Assembly (NCBI RefSeq): GCF_004798665.1 | Contig: NZ_CP039292.1 | Location: forward strand, 1,922,001-1,986,000 | Source of the DNA: Actinomyces procaprae | GTDB taxonomy: Bacteria; Actinomycetota; Actinomycetes; Actinomycetales; Actinomycetaceae | Length of the DNA: 64,000 bases | Direction: 5' to 3' | Part shown: positions 47,314-56,470 of the stretch, piece after piece | Layout of the letters: every line of letters begins with the position of its first letter | Position numbering within the stretch: the first letter of the stretch is position 1 | Program-made: the position numbers and the translations under genes | The notes under the pieces: model-generated | What the model was told of the DNA's origin: nothing | Databases searched by the model: none | Seen by the model: only the letters and a program-made list of their open reading frames with translations

Positions 47314-48357
47314 ATGCTGCAAGGCATGAACACAGTCACCCCCACCCGCCCCGGACCCACCGGGGGCGACGCCGCGGTGCGGTTCCCGGACGCCGTCGTC
47401 ACCACCCGTGCCCTGACCAAGACCTTCGGCAGGGGCGCCGCCGCCCGCACCGCTGTCGACCACCTCGACCTGGTCATTCCCCGCGGGGTCGTCTACGGCT
47501 TCCTGGGCCCCAATGGCTCCGGCAAGTCCACGACCATGAAGCTGTTGCTCGGCCTGCTGACACCGACGTCTGGAAGCGTGAACCTGTTCGGCGTCCCACT
47601 GGATCGGCGCAGTCGCGGCGGGCTCATGGCGCGCACCGGCTCCATGATCGAGCAGCCGCCCGGCTACGGGCACCTGACCGGCGCGGAGAACATGCGCCTG
47701 GTGCAGCGCATGCTCGGGCTTTCCGACGCGCAGGTGGACCGGGCGCTCGACCTGGTGCGTCTGACCGGTCACCGGGACCGATTGGTGAAGACCTACTCGA
47801 TGGGCATGAAGCAGCGGCTGGGGATCGCCATGGCGCTGGCCCGCCAGCCGGAACTGCTGATCCTGGATGAGCCCACCAACGGGCTGGATCCGGCCGGCAT
47901 TGAGGAGATCCGCCGCCTGCTGGTGTCGCTGGCGGGGCAGGGGGTGACCGTGATGGTCTCCAGCCACCTGCTCGACGAGATCGACCGCATGGCGGGCGTG
48001 CTCGGCATCCTGTCGGCGGGCAGGCTCGTCTTCCAGGGCACGCGCGCCGAGCTCATGCGCCGTTCGGTGCCGGACCTGCTGGTCGTCACCCCCAGGCCGG
48101 AGGCGCTCACCCCGGCGCTGCTGGCCGGGCTCGCCGGCGCCCGGCGCGACGCCGGCGCCCGGGCAAGCCGCGCCCTCGCCCCGGCCGGAGCGGAGACCGG
48201 CGCCGGGGTGCGGATCAGCGGGCTTCCGCCCGACGGCGCCGCAGAGCTGGTGCGGCGCCTGGTGGCGGCGGATGTGCCCGTGCACGAGCTGCGGCGGGAG
48301 GCGCGCAGCCTGGAGGACGTCTTCATGGACCTCACCGGCGGGGCGGGGGCGCTGTGA
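47314..48357 (+). CDS. ABC transporter ATP-binding protein
   Basis: 347-aa cytoplasmic ATPase of the DrrA/CcmA-like exporter class. Walker A is GFLGPNGSGKSTTMKLLLG, the Q-loop follows at SMIEQPPGYGHLTG, signature YSMGMKQRLGIAMALAR, Walker B LLILDEPTNGLD and the switch His in SSHLLDEIDR. A C-terminal extension of about 110 residues ends with ARSLEDVFMDLTGGAG as in DrrA-type proteins. The start is uncertain: ATG 47314 is given, ATG 47326 is the alternative. The stop overlaps the first permease gene. Probable drug, peptide or bacitracin-type exporter. Confidence 0.9.
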   Translation: MLQGMNTVTPTRPGPTGGDAAVRFPDAVVTTRALTKTFGRGAAARTAVDHLDLVIPRGVVYGFLGPNGSGKSTTMKLLLGLLTPTSGSVNLFGVPLDRRSRGGLMARTGSMIEQPPGYGHLTGAENMRLVQRMLGLSDAQVDRALDLVRLTGHRDRLVKTYSMGMKQRLGIAMALARQPELLILDEPTNGLDPAGIEEIRRLLVSLAGQGVTVMVSSHLLDEIDRMAGVLGILSAGRLVFQGTRAELMRRSVPDLLVVTPRPEALTPALLAGLAGARRDAGARASRALAPAGAETGAGVRISGLPPDGAAELVRRLVAADVPVHELRREARSLEDVFMDLTGGAGAL

Positions 48358-49157
48358 TGGGCACACAACCGGCCGCATACGCGAGCATGTCCGGCATCTC
48401 GCCCGCCACAGCCGTGCGCCTGGAGCTGGCCAAGCTGCACCGCCTGCGCACCATGCCGGTCGTGTCCGTGCTCGGCGTGACCGCGGCGGCGTTCGCCGCA
48501 CCGCTCTCCGTCTCCGCCAGGCAGACGCTGACCGATCCCGCACTGCACCCCTGGGAGGCGCTGCTGCTGCAGTACGCCCTGATCAACGCCCTGTTCTCCC
48601 CGATCCTGGTGGCCGTGCTGGCCAGCCGGCTGACCGATATCGAACATGCCTGCGGCGGCTGGTACCTGTCGGCGACTGCGGGGCTGACTCCGGGACGGCT
48701 GTGCCGGGCCAAACTCGCGGCCCTGGCGCTCGTGCTGGTGCCGACGCTGGCACTGCAGACCGGGCTGCTGGTGGGCGCGACGGTGATGGCCGGCACCACC
48801 GTCCCGTTGTCTACGGGGGTGTGGGCCGCATACACCGCCGGGCTGATCGCCGTCGATCTGGCCATGTGCGCGCTGCACATCCTGCTCGCCGCCGTGCTCG
48901 ACAACCAGATCCTGTGCGTGGGCGCCGGCATGCTGGGCGCATTCATCGCCGTGTACCTGTTCCTCGCCCCGCCATGGCTGGCGCGCCTGCTGCCGTGGGG
49001 ATACTGGGCGCTGATCTGCCCCATATCCCAGACCGGCACCGCCGGCGGCGATGTCGCGGTCGCCAGCCCGCCCCTGGGGTGGATCGCCGGGTTCCTGGCC
49101 CTGGCCGTCGGCTGCTTCTACGCCATCACGGCCCGACTCGACCGGATCGAGAGGTGA
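48354..49157 (+). CDS. ABC transporter permease
   Basis: 267-aa membrane protein with six hydrophobic segments, starting with RLELAKLHRLRTMPVVSVLGV as in ABC-2/lantibiotic-protection permeases (MutE/EpiE-like). Later segments include LLLQYALINALFSPILVAVL, LAALALVLVPTLALQTGLLV, GMLGAFIAVYLFLAP and WIAGFLALAVGCFYAI. The GTG start overlaps the ATPase stop and the end is next to the second permease. Two related permeases and one ATPase suggest a heterodimeric membrane domain of an immunity-type exporter (inference). Confidence 0.85.
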   Translation: MMGTQPAAYASMSGISPATAVRLELAKLHRLRTMPVVSVLGVTAAAFAAPLSVSARQTLTDPALHPWEALLLQYALINALFSPILVAVLASRLTDIEHACGGWYLSATAGLTPGRLCRAKLAALALVLVPTLALQTGLLVGATVMAGTTVPLSTGVWAAYTAGLIAVDLAMCALHILLAAVLDNQILCVGAGMLGAFIAVYLFLAPPWLARLLPWGYWALICPISQTGTAGGDVAVASPPLGWIAGFLALAVGCFYAITARLDRIER

Positions 49158-49162
49158 TCCCC

Positions 49163-49987
49163 GTGCCTGCCAAGCAGTTCTCACGTCCCCTGCCCGCCCC
49201 GACCGCCCCGACCGCGCCGCCCGCCCGGCGCACGTGGCCGGCGCTGCTGGCCGCCGAGGCGCTCAAGCTGCGCCGCTCCCTGGTCTGGTGGGTGGTGGCG
49301 GTGCTGCCGGTGCTCGCCGTCGTCTCCGGGTCGGTCAACTTCGCCGTCAACCAGGGCGTGCTGGCGCCCACCTGGGAGTCCTTCACCGGCCAGGTGACGT
49401 TGTTCTACGGCCTGTTCTTCTTCTCCGTGGCAATCGCCCTGCTGCTGGCGGCGGCCTGGCGCCCCGAGCACCGCGGCTCCTCCTGGAACTACATGGCCAC
49501 GACGCCGCACCCGCCGGCCACGGTCGCACTGGCGAAGACGACGGTAATCCTGGCGCCGGTGGCCGTCATGCAGCTGCTCCTGGTGGCCCTCACCCGGCTG
49601 TCCGGGCTGGTGCTCCTGCGCCTGGAGGGCGGCGTACCCGCCGGGTTCGCGGTCTCGACCCTGCTGGCGGTGGTGGCGGCCGTGCCACTGGTCGGCCTGC
49701 AGTCGCTGCTGTCCATGCTCATGCGCTCCTTCGCCGCCCCAGTGGGGCTGGGACTGGCCGGAGCGGTGATCGGCATCGGGGTCGCCTACCAGACGCAGGC
49801 GCTGGCGGGGCTGTGGCCCTACACGCTGGTCACGCGGGCGCTGACGCTTGGCTCGAGCGCGATCGCCACCGGCGGCGGCCTGGACTGGGCGGGCATCGGC
49901 CCGGTGCTGGGCTGGGCCGTGACGGGCGGCGCGGTCTTCTGGGCACTGCTAGCGCGCATGGCCCGACGGGCAACGCCCCGGGTCTGA
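49163..49987 (+). CDS. ABC transporter permease
   Basis: 274-aa second permease, with RTWPALLAAEALKLRRSLVW at the start and six hydrophobic segments (WVVAVLPVLAVVSGSVNFA, YGLFFFSVAIALLLAAAW, VILAPVAVMQLLLVALTRL, STLLAVVAAVPLVGLQSLLS, GLGLAGAVIGIGVAYQ, GWAVTGGAVFWALLA). WRPEHRGSSWNYMATTPH between helices two and three resembles ABC-2 type lantibiotic permeases. GTG 49163 follows GAGAGG; GTG 49154, overlapping the previous stop, is also possible. Confidence 0.85.
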   Translation: MPAKQFSRPLPAPTAPTAPPARRTWPALLAAEALKLRRSLVWWVVAVLPVLAVVSGSVNFAVNQGVLAPTWESFTGQVTLFYGLFFFSVAIALLLAAAWRPEHRGSSWNYMATTPHPPATVALAKTTVILAPVAVMQLLLVALTRLSGLVLLRLEGGVPAGFAVSTLLAVVAAVPLVGLQSLLSMLMRSFAAPVGLGLAGAVIGIGVAYQTQALAGLWPYTLVTRALTLGSSAIATGGGLDWAGIGPVLGWAVTGGAVFWALLARMARRATPRV

Positions 49988-50053
49988 CCGGATGGGTTGG
50001 CCGGTTGTTCAAGGAGTCGGGGCAGACCAACCAGTGGTGCCATCGTCAGCGGG

Positions 50054-50824
50054 TCAGTCACGCCCCACCTGCGCGAAGCGGATCGGGCCTGCCCCCGCCA
50101 GCACCCATGCCGTCGGCATGATCGACGACAGCGCGACCAAGCACAGGGCCAGGGTGATGACACTGCCACCATCCGTGAGGAAAAGAACGAGGGCTCCGAC
50201 GCATGCGATGAGAATTACCCCATATGTCATGGCCACCACTAGCGTGAGCCGAGGGCCTCGTCTGTACGCATGTCCCAACGCCTGCCCGAAAGCGGCGAAC
50301 ACAGCCCAAACGAACGCCATAATGACAACCTGCCACCAAGTGCCGGAGGTCCACCCGCTCACAGGGCCCAGTTTCAACGAGTCCAGCGTTGTCCCATCGG
50401 TGAAATGCAGCTGGGTCGGTAGGATCAGGAAGCCGATGGCCCAAACTATAAGCGCTCCGGCAACAGTGATTAGCGTGCTCAGGCAGTGCACGATGCGGAT
50501 CGTACGAGGTCCGACCCCCGCCAAGGACATGTGTGGTATCGCAGACGTGGCCTGCAGCATGCCGTTCACGAATAGCAGGAGCGTCCACCCAAAGAACCAG
50601 GTTGAATTCGCCGCGAAAGCAAAACCGTCCAGGGGACTAGTAGCCCCATTGGTCAGCGCTGGGACCACATAATTGAACAATCCGCTGCACACCGTTCCAA
50701 CACCCGCCATCAGCCATAGCCACCACGTCTCACTGAGAGCATATTTGAGCAACGGCAGCAAGTTGCTCCGCAGCCCCCGATCCACAAGAATGCTATGGCC
50801 GGAACCAAGAGGAACGATAGTCAT
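50054..50824 (-). CDS. Membrane protein, likely permease of the YtrA-type ABC operon
   Basis: 256-aa protein with six hydrophobic helices (for example LWLMAGVGTVCSGLFNYVV, FFGWTLLLFVNGMLQAT, LITVAGALIVWAIGFLILP, VVIMAFVWAVFAAFGQALGH, VVAMTYGVILIACVGALVLF). I do not recognise a named family. It lies 142 bp downstream of an ABC ATPase gene on the same strand, itself directly behind a GntR/YtrA-type regulator. ATG 50824 has AGGAG. Codon use is less GC-biased than the trp genes. Confidence 0.75.
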   Translation of the reverse strand: MTIVPLGSGHSILVDRGLRSNLLPLLKYALSETWWLWLMAGVGTVCSGLFNYVVPALTNGATSPLDGFAFAANSTWFFGWTLLLFVNGMLQATSAIPHMSLAGVGPRTIRIVHCLSTLITVAGALIVWAIGFLILPTQLHFTDGTTLDSLKLGPVSGWTSGTWWQVVIMAFVWAVFAAFGQALGHAYRRGPRLTLVVAMTYGVILIACVGALVLFLTDGGSVITLALCLVALSSIMPTAWVLAGAGPIRFAQVGRD

Positions 50825-50966
50825 GTGTAATACTCCTAAGTTGATCTGGGGAAAAGGTGGACCTAGGCGGACAAGCGACCCGGCCGCAAGCCCGACGACG
50901 CCGAGCCAACCACGATTTAATCCGCTGCTCGACTGCAGCCACGCGCCACCATGACGACGCAAATCA

Positions 50967-51854
50967 TCAGGCCATGCTGTGGTCTATGAGTGATACGAAG
51001 CTGTCCTGGAATGACAGAGACTGCACCTCGACATCAGCGGCGACAAGGGTGTCCAGGCAGACATCGGTGAACCCCGTCGCGACGATCCGAACAAAACGGC
51101 CGAGTTGGCGCTCGGAGAGGATGCGGGTCCCGGCGTCAGCTTCGAGGATCCGATGGATCACCTCGGGCCGACCGACAAGCGCCAGCGCGTAGGCACGCAG
51201 GTGCTCGGCGGTATCCGCACAGACGACCCTGCCCTGGGAGAGAACGATGACGTTCTCAATCAGGGACTCCAGCTCGGACACCAGGTGGCTGGCAACCAAG
51301 AACGTACGCGGAGTCCCTGCCTCCGCAGCATCGGCGGAAGCGCGAATGATCTCCTCCGTCAACGCCATGCGTGTAGGAACATCGAGCGCGTCGGTGGGCT
51401 CATCGAGCATTGTGATCGGAGCGCCGCAGGCCAAAGCAATCGCCGTCGCGAAGAGCGAGCGCTCGCCCTGAGACCGTTGGCCGAGGCTACCGCCGAGCGC
51501 GAGTTGGAAACGCTCACTGAGCCGGGCGAATCCGCCCTCGTCCCAGGTGGGCCGACAACTGGCCAGACGCAACAAGGACCTAACAGAAACACTAGTGGAG
51601 TCCGCGTAGTTGCCGGCATACATCCCCAGGGCGATCCGTTGGTCTCGCGATGTTTCCTGGCCGTCGATGATGATGGCGCCAGAGGCCGGCTCGATGTAAC
51701 CGACAAGAGCGTGGAATAGTGTGGTTTTGCCGGATCCGTTAGGGCCGAGCACTCCGGTGATCGAGCCCTCGGCGATGTCCATGGAGACGTTGTCGAGTGC
51801 GGCGGTCTTAGAACCCCGGTACGTGTGGGTGAGGGAGTCGATGTGTATCATCAT
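50967..51854 (-). CDS. ABC transporter ATP-binding protein
   Basis: 295-aa ATPase. Walker A is GVLGPNGSGKTTLFHALVG, Walker B ITMLDEPTDALD and the switch His is in FLVASHLVSELE. The signature region reads LGGSLGQRSQGERS, where RSQGE replaces canonical LSGGQ, an unusual but tolerated variant in YtrB/BcrA-like proteins. ATG 51854 or 51851 follows AAGGAG that overlaps the gntR stop. It is the first complete gene downstream of the split gntR, so its native promoter is now more than 8 kb away. Confidence 0.88.
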   Translation of the reverse strand: MMIHIDSLTHTYRGSKTAALDNVSMDIAEGSITGVLGPNGSGKTTLFHALVGYIEPASGAIIIDGQETSRDQRIALGMYAGNYADSTSVSVRSLLRLASCRPTWDEGGFARLSERFQLALGGSLGQRSQGERSLFATAIALACGAPITMLDEPTDALDVPTRMALTEEIIRASADAAEAGTPRTFLVASHLVSELESLIENVIVLSQGRVVCADTAEHLRAYALALVGRPEVIHRILEADAGTRILSERQLGRFVRIVATGFTDVCLDTLVAADVEVQSLSFQDSFVSLIDHSMA

Positions 51855-52104
51855 TCACTCCTTGGTCTGGTCCGTTGCGCCTTCGGCGGAAATGGCGCGG
51901 ATGTGTTCGATGAGGGTGTTCGCGTCGATACCGAGTGCAAGCCCCTGACGGACGACCGCGGAGAAGGTCTGATCAATGAATCCGGTGTACTCGGCGGCGA
52001 TCAGACGTTCACGGGCGCCTTCAGCTACGAACATGCCAAGGCCTCGGCGCTTGACGAGAAGCCCTTCCTCGATCAGCTGAGCGAACGCCTTGGCAGCAGT
52101 GGCC
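51855..52104 (-). pseudogene. GntR/YtrA-type regulator, 3' fragment split by the composite transposon
   Basis: It encodes ATAAKAFAQLIEEGLLVKRR, GLGMFVAEGARERLIA and the C-terminal helical domain, the second half of a YtrA-subfamily GntR protein. The missing N-terminal half is at 60193-60339. Joining the two at the 10-bp duplicated target restores an open frame reading NPATAAKAFAQL, exactly the family consensus at this point. In its present form translation could only begin inside transposon sequence. Confidence 0.92.
52095..52104. repeat. Target site duplication, left copy (AGCAGTGGCC)
   Basis: Identical to 60193-60202; it encodes part of gntR codons Ala-Thr-Ala. Ten bases fits the 8-10 bp duplications known for ISAs1-family elements. 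Confidence 0.92.
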
Positions 52105-53470
52105 CAGGGGCTCGGCAAAGTTGTTGGCTGGGTTGGGGGTTGTTAGGGGTTTTCGGCGTGTTGGTGCGGGCGCGGCGCGACCCGCCGGTGACGATAGGTG
52201 GTGCAAACAATCCCGTAACCGGAGAGGTCGCGCCGCTGTGTCATCATCCACCACCACGCCCTTGTCGCGCCAGCCCCTGACAGGGGTGTTCGCCACGGTC
52301 CCCGACCCCCGGCACCGTCGCGGGCGCCGCCACCGGCTGGGCACTGTGCTGGCTTTGGCGGCGGTGGGGGTGCTGGCCGGGTGTCGCACCCTGCTGGCCG
52401 TCTGGGAGCACGCCCGGGACCTGACGCCCGGCCAGCTACGCGACCTGGGGCTAGGGCAGGGCCGCCCACTGCCGTCGGAGTCGACGATCCGCCGCACCCT
52501 GCAAGCCTTGGACCCAGATGACCTGGACGCTCGGATCGCGTCGTGGATGTTCACCCGCACCGGCACCACAGGCGGCAGGCGGGTGATCGCGGTTGACGGC
52601 AAGACCATGCGCGGCGCCAAGACCAACAACAGCAGCGGGGACGGTGACGGCGGCTGGGCGCCGCACCTGATCTCGGCTCTGGACCAGGAGACCGGGGCGG
52701 TGTTCGCCCGGCAGCGCGTACGAGATAAGAGCAGCGAGATCCCCGCCCTGAAGGACCTGCTGGCGCCCCATGACCTTTACCGGCGCGGTGGTCACCGCTG
52801 ATGCGCTGCACACCCAGCACGAGACCGCCGAATGGATCATCTCCCGGGGTGCCGACTATGTGCTGACAGTCAAGGGCAACCAACCCAGTCTCAGAGCGAA
52901 GCTGAAGGCCCTGCCCTGGAAGGATGTCCCCGCCACCTCTGGGGTGGACACCTGTCACGGGCGCAGGGTACGGCGCACCATCAAAGCCGCAGCAGTACCC
53001 GCCTGGGTTGAGTTCCCCGGCGCCGCCCAGGTCCTCCAGGTACGCCGCACCCGCACCACCACCAAGCGCCGTCCCGACGGTCAGATGGAGACCAGGCGCA
53101 CCACGCAGGTCGTCTACCTCGTCTGCTCCGTCCCCACCGAGCAGGCCCGGCCCGAGCAAGTAGCAGCCTGGACCCGCGGGCATTGGGGTATTGAGAACCG
53201 TGTTCACTGGGTACGTGACGCCCGCCTTTGATGAGGACCGGCACCAGCTGCGCACCGGCGCCGGCCCCCAGGTCATGGCCACCCTCAGGAACCTCGCCAT
53301 CAGCCTCATCCGCACCCTCTACGACGACCCCACCACCACCACCACCACCAGCAGCGTCGCCTCAGCCAACCGGGGTCGCCTCAGCCAACCGGGCCATGAC
53401 CCGGAAACCCGCCAAAGCCATCAAACTCCTAACAACCACCTAACCAACCAACAACTCTGCCGACCCTCTG
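52105..53470 (+). mobile_element. ISAs1-family insertion sequence, left copy
   Basis: 1366 bp. Left terminal repeat CAGGGGCTCGGCAAAGTTGT (52105) and right (complement CAGAGGGTCGGCAGAGTTGT, ending 53470) match at about 22 of 27 positions. It is nearly identical to 58822-60192 except for the last 25 bp on the right and a few indels. Confidence 0.92.
52238..53443 (+). CDS. ISAs1-family transposase with two +1 shift points and a 3' duplication
   Basis: DDE transposase encoded in consecutive frames. Frame A (GTG 52238) gives the N-terminal domain and RRVIAVDGKTMRGAK, the first catalytic Asp. At CTT-T (52775-52778) homology moves by +1 to frame B with GAVVTADALHTQHETAEW (second Asp) and WTRGHWGIENRVHWVRDAR. 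At CTT-TGA (53226-53231) it moves +1 again to FDEDRHQLRTGAGPQVMATL. A 19-bp tandem duplication (GTCGCCTCAGCCAACCGGG twice, about 53355-53392) then shifts away from the true end VASANRAMTRKPAKAIKLL, stop 53443. The right copy shares all three features. Activity is therefore uncertain: programmed frameshifting or help in trans. Confidence 0.85.
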
Positions 53471-53502
53471 AAACCGCAAGCACGACCAGGGACAAGAATA
53501 AG

Positions 53503-55272
53503 TCAATGCGCACCAAAAACAGCACGATAACCCTCACAACGCTCAAGCAACTCGTCGTGCGAGCCTTCGTCGACAACACGACCGTTGTCAAGAAAAACAA
53601 CATGATCAGCGCAAGCAATCGTCGACGGACGGTGAGAAATCAATATAACCGTAACATCATCGCCGTGAGAAGACAACTCGCGGAAGATCTGGCGTTCAGA
53701 CTGCGGATCCAAAGAACTTGTAGGTTCGTCCAACACCAACAGCCTTGGACTCTTCAAGAACGCCCGCGCCAGAGCGACCCGTTGCCACTGTCCTGTAGAC
53801 AGCTGCACCCCACCGTCGAACAACCGACCCAAAGTATCATCAAGACCAATCCCATTTACACTTCCAACACCACACACTCCCGCTTTAGTCATCGCACGAG
53901 CGAGCGCGAAGTCATCATCGATCAACGCAAGTTGCCCGAATCCAACATTCTCGCGCAAACTAAATTCGTACATCATATAGTCCTGGAAAAGGACAGAACT
54001 TACATCATAAAGATGATTACGTCGAATATCATCCAAACTTAAGTCGTCGAAATATATCCGACCGCGTTTTACAGTATAGAACTTCAACATCAGCTTAATA
54101 AGGGTTGACTTACCTGAGCCGCTAACACCGACAATCGCCGTCGTTTTGCCGCTTGGAACATCGAATGAGACATCCTCCAATACGTCCGTAGATGAACTAG
54201 GGTATCTAAACCAAACGTTCCTAAATCGTATTTGCGGCGCGCTCTCGAAATCAAACTCCGCGGAGCGACCCTGCATGTCAGAGTCATCAAGTAAAGAAAT
54301 CCTTCGCACGAGGCCCGTGAACTCGCGCCAATTTACGAGAAACAAACCCGACTGGAATGCCGAACTAAAAGAGGAAATCACAGCTTGTACGCTCGCAGTC
54401 ATGGAACTAACCGCTGAGACGAATCCGGCAAACTCGCCCACTTTCGATTCAACGATAGCCTCAAATGCTGCGATTACAATAGCGCCGCAACTTGCAGTAA
54501 CCGACAATAGTCCACAAATCAAAGTGATCACCAGCGCATGCCTTGCTAACCGGGTATCTTGCTTGGCGAACAACACCATCAGACATCGGTAATCTTCCAA
54601 CAGCCGCCTCGACGTGCCAAACACCTTCATCTCGCGGACAGCCGGGACATCGAAAAACAGTGATCGGATATACGATGCCTTTCGCGCATCTTGCGCCCGT
54701 TTGTAGTCGAGCGCATATTTGGCCTTAGCAATCCCAATAGTGGCCAATCCCGAAGGAACAGCAGCAACCATAATCAACACCGCGATTTTTACATTCCACG
54801 ATACGATCACTGCGCCGACGCCAATGACAGACAGCAACGCCTGTATACCAGCCCTAATTCCGCTCACCATGTCGTAAATCCGCGCGGACACGTCACCGCT
54901 GGCTCGATGAACCTTATCGAAAACAGCAGGATCTTCAAGCTGTTCAACCTCAAGAAGCGACGCAATCTCAACAGTCCGCAAGCTGATATGTTCCCTCAAC
55001 CTGATCGACAGTCTCGTACCAATATAGTCCAAAACACACTGTGAAATGACGCCAAATGTCAACAAACCACAAAATAACGCCAACGCTTCAAAAAGTAAAG
55101 TACGATCAGCAGAGTAAGCGACAGCGTCGACCACCGTCTTAACGACAGTAATCTGAACGCCAGGAATTGACGACATGATGATAGTCAAGACAGCCAGTGT
55201 GACGAGATGTGCAGGAGCACTGCTAACGACCAGACGTATCACCGAATCTTCATGTTTGCTCATGGGCCACAT
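53503..55272 (-). CDS. ABC exporter with fused membrane and ATPase domains
   Basis: 589-aa half-transporter. Residues about 20-320 are a six-helix exporter domain (HLVTLAVLTIIMSSIPGVQI, LFEALALFCGLLTFGVISQC, VIGVGAVIVSWNVKIAVLIMV, ALVITLICGLLSVTASCGAI). The ATPase has Walker A AIVGVSGSGKSTLIKLML, Q-loop VLFQDYMMYEFSLRENV, signature VQLSTGQWQRVALARAF, Walker B LLVLDEPTSSLDPQ and switch His ILISHRPST. No peptidase C39 domain is present. It is the last gene of the cargo operon, 49 bp after the methyltransferase gene and 32 bp from the IS end. It is the likely exporter of the peptide product. Confidence 0.93.
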   Translation of the reverse strand: MWPMSKHEDSVIRLVVSSAPAHLVTLAVLTIIMSSIPGVQITVVKTVVDAVAYSADRTLLFEALALFCGLLTFGVISQCVLDYIGTRLSIRLREHISLRTVEIASLLEVEQLEDPAVFDKVHRASGDVSARIYDMVSGIRAGIQALLSVIGVGAVIVSWNVKIAVLIMVAAVPSGLATIGIAKAKYALDYKRAQDARKASYIRSLFFDVPAVREMKVFGTSRRLLEDYRCLMVLFAKQDTRLARHALVITLICGLLSVTASCGAIVIAAFEAIVESKVGEFAGFVSAVSSMTASVQAVISSFSSAFQSGLFLVNWREFTGLVRRISLLDDSDMQGRSAEFDFESAPQIRFRNVWFRYPSSSTDVLEDVSFDVPSGKTTAIVGVSGSGKSTLIKLMLKFYTVKRGRIYFDDLSLDDIRRNHLYDVSSVLFQDYMMYEFSLRENVGFGQLALIDDDFALARAMTKAGVCGVGSVNGIGLDDTLGRLFDGGVQLSTGQWQRVALARAFLKSPRLLVLDEPTSSLDPQSERQIFRELSSHGDDVTVILISHRPSTIACADHVVFLDNGRVVDEGSHDELLERCEGYRAVFGAH

Positions 55273-55321
55273 GATCGCTCAATTCTTGCCATTCGCCATG
55301 CATATACCTTCGCCTACGCGT

Positions 55322-56470
55322 TTACTCCAACCACCACCGTATGCCATCATATTGCGCGTCTGATAAGTCAATGTACCTGTGTAGGCCATGCACCTGCTCT
55401 CCTTTTTCCGTGCAAGCTGGCGCAATAAGCGTCAGGGCAAACGAGTACACTTCAGAAATACCTGCTGAGTGGTATGCAGACATAACTTCGTGCGGCTCGC
55501 TGTACCCCCGTTCAAGCGCGTAACCATCAACCGAGCGAGTAATAAGATCTAACCATTTCGAGCCTGCCGCAACCGGACAACGTGACAGCACCGACAATAC
55601 CGCTCGGAGAGGGGTCTGAGAAACAATAGAATCCACAGCATCGGCGACATAGGGGCCGTGTTCATTTCCGCCGGACAGGCCGATCGTTATCAATTCACCT
55701 CCCGGGGCCAAGATGTCACAAGCGTGCCCAATGATAGACCTAGTTATCTTGAGGCCGTCTACGCCGCCCGCCCCGACCAAGGCGTAAGGCATTCCCTCCG
55801 GTACTGGAACCAGCGGTGGATTGGCATAAACCCGGTTATATACACCAACTGATTTCGAACTGAAGAAATCATCTATCGAGGCTTCAACCACACAATATTT
55901 CTCAACGCATCCGTTGAGAGTCGCATTGCAGCGCGCCACGCTCGCCGCTACGGGGTTAATCTCTACCGCAGTAACGTCGCAGCCTAGCGCGGCTGCCAAT
56001 ATACCTTGAATGCCTGGCCCGGAACATAGGTCGAGCACTTTTCCGCGCAGAGGACGCAGCAAATCTAACCGAGTGGCCAACGCAATTGAGTCTTCGCCGT
56101 AATATAGCGAAATCAACGGGCCCGGCGTCTCTGCGAAGTACAACAGACCTTGAATTACGTACAGCGACAGCGAACTCGTACATATTGATTCGCCCAGCGT
56201 CCTTACGATACCCGAAGGTTCAAGCTTCAGCGCCGCGTCACGAAGGCCTTCTGAAAGGGACCGCAACGAGACACGTCGCCCAAGGCAAAACAATTCGCAG
56301 GCCGCTCGTAGTTCGCCGTCAAAGCATCTCAACTGCTCTTTTATCAAAGTGTGTGGGTAAACCCTAAGGTCTATATCGCTCATCAATGATATGTACCCAT
56401 CCAGGAGCAAAGCCTCATAAAGCTCCTCGCCTATCACGCTGTTCAGTTCCGCATAATCATAGTTTCTCAT
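55322..56470 (-). CDS. Class I SAM-dependent methyltransferase
   Basis: 382 aa. Motif I is KVLDLCSGPGIQGILAAALG (about 144-163), followed by the acidic end of beta-2 (TAVEINPVAASVARCNATLN) and the substrate motif YANPPLVPVPEG (about 215-226). An NPP(L/Y/F) motif marks enzymes that methylate a planar amide or amine nitrogen (PrmC/HemK, N6-adenine types). The N-terminal 130 residues have no family I recognise and could bind the peptide. ATG 56470 overlaps the radical SAM stop (ATGA). Role inferred from context: tailoring of the cluster product, possibly self-protection by modifying a target. Confidence 0.85.
   Translation of the reverse strand: MRNYDYAELNSVIGEELYEALLLDGYISLMSDIDLRVYPHTLIKEQLRCFDGELRAACELFCLGRRVSLRSLSEGLRDAALKLEPSGIVRTLGESICTSSLSLYVIQGLLYFAETPGPLISLYYGEDSIALATRLDLLRPLRGKVLDLCSGPGIQGILAAALGCDVTAVEINPVAASVARCNATLNGCVEKYCVVEASIDDFFSSKSVGVYNRVYANPPLVPVPEGMPYALVGAGGVDGLKITRSIIGHACDILAPGGELITIGLSGGNEHGPYVADAVDSIVSQTPLRAVLSVLSRCPVAAGSKWLDLITRSVDGYALERGYSEPHEVMSAYHSAGISEVYSFALTLIAPACTEKGEQVHGLHRYIDLSDAQYDGIRWWLE

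Noticed and set aside
53191..54042. Continuation of the IS transposase frame beyond the IS into the ABC exporter region
   Set aside because: Homology ends inside the IS; the extension is antisense to the exporter ATPase domain.
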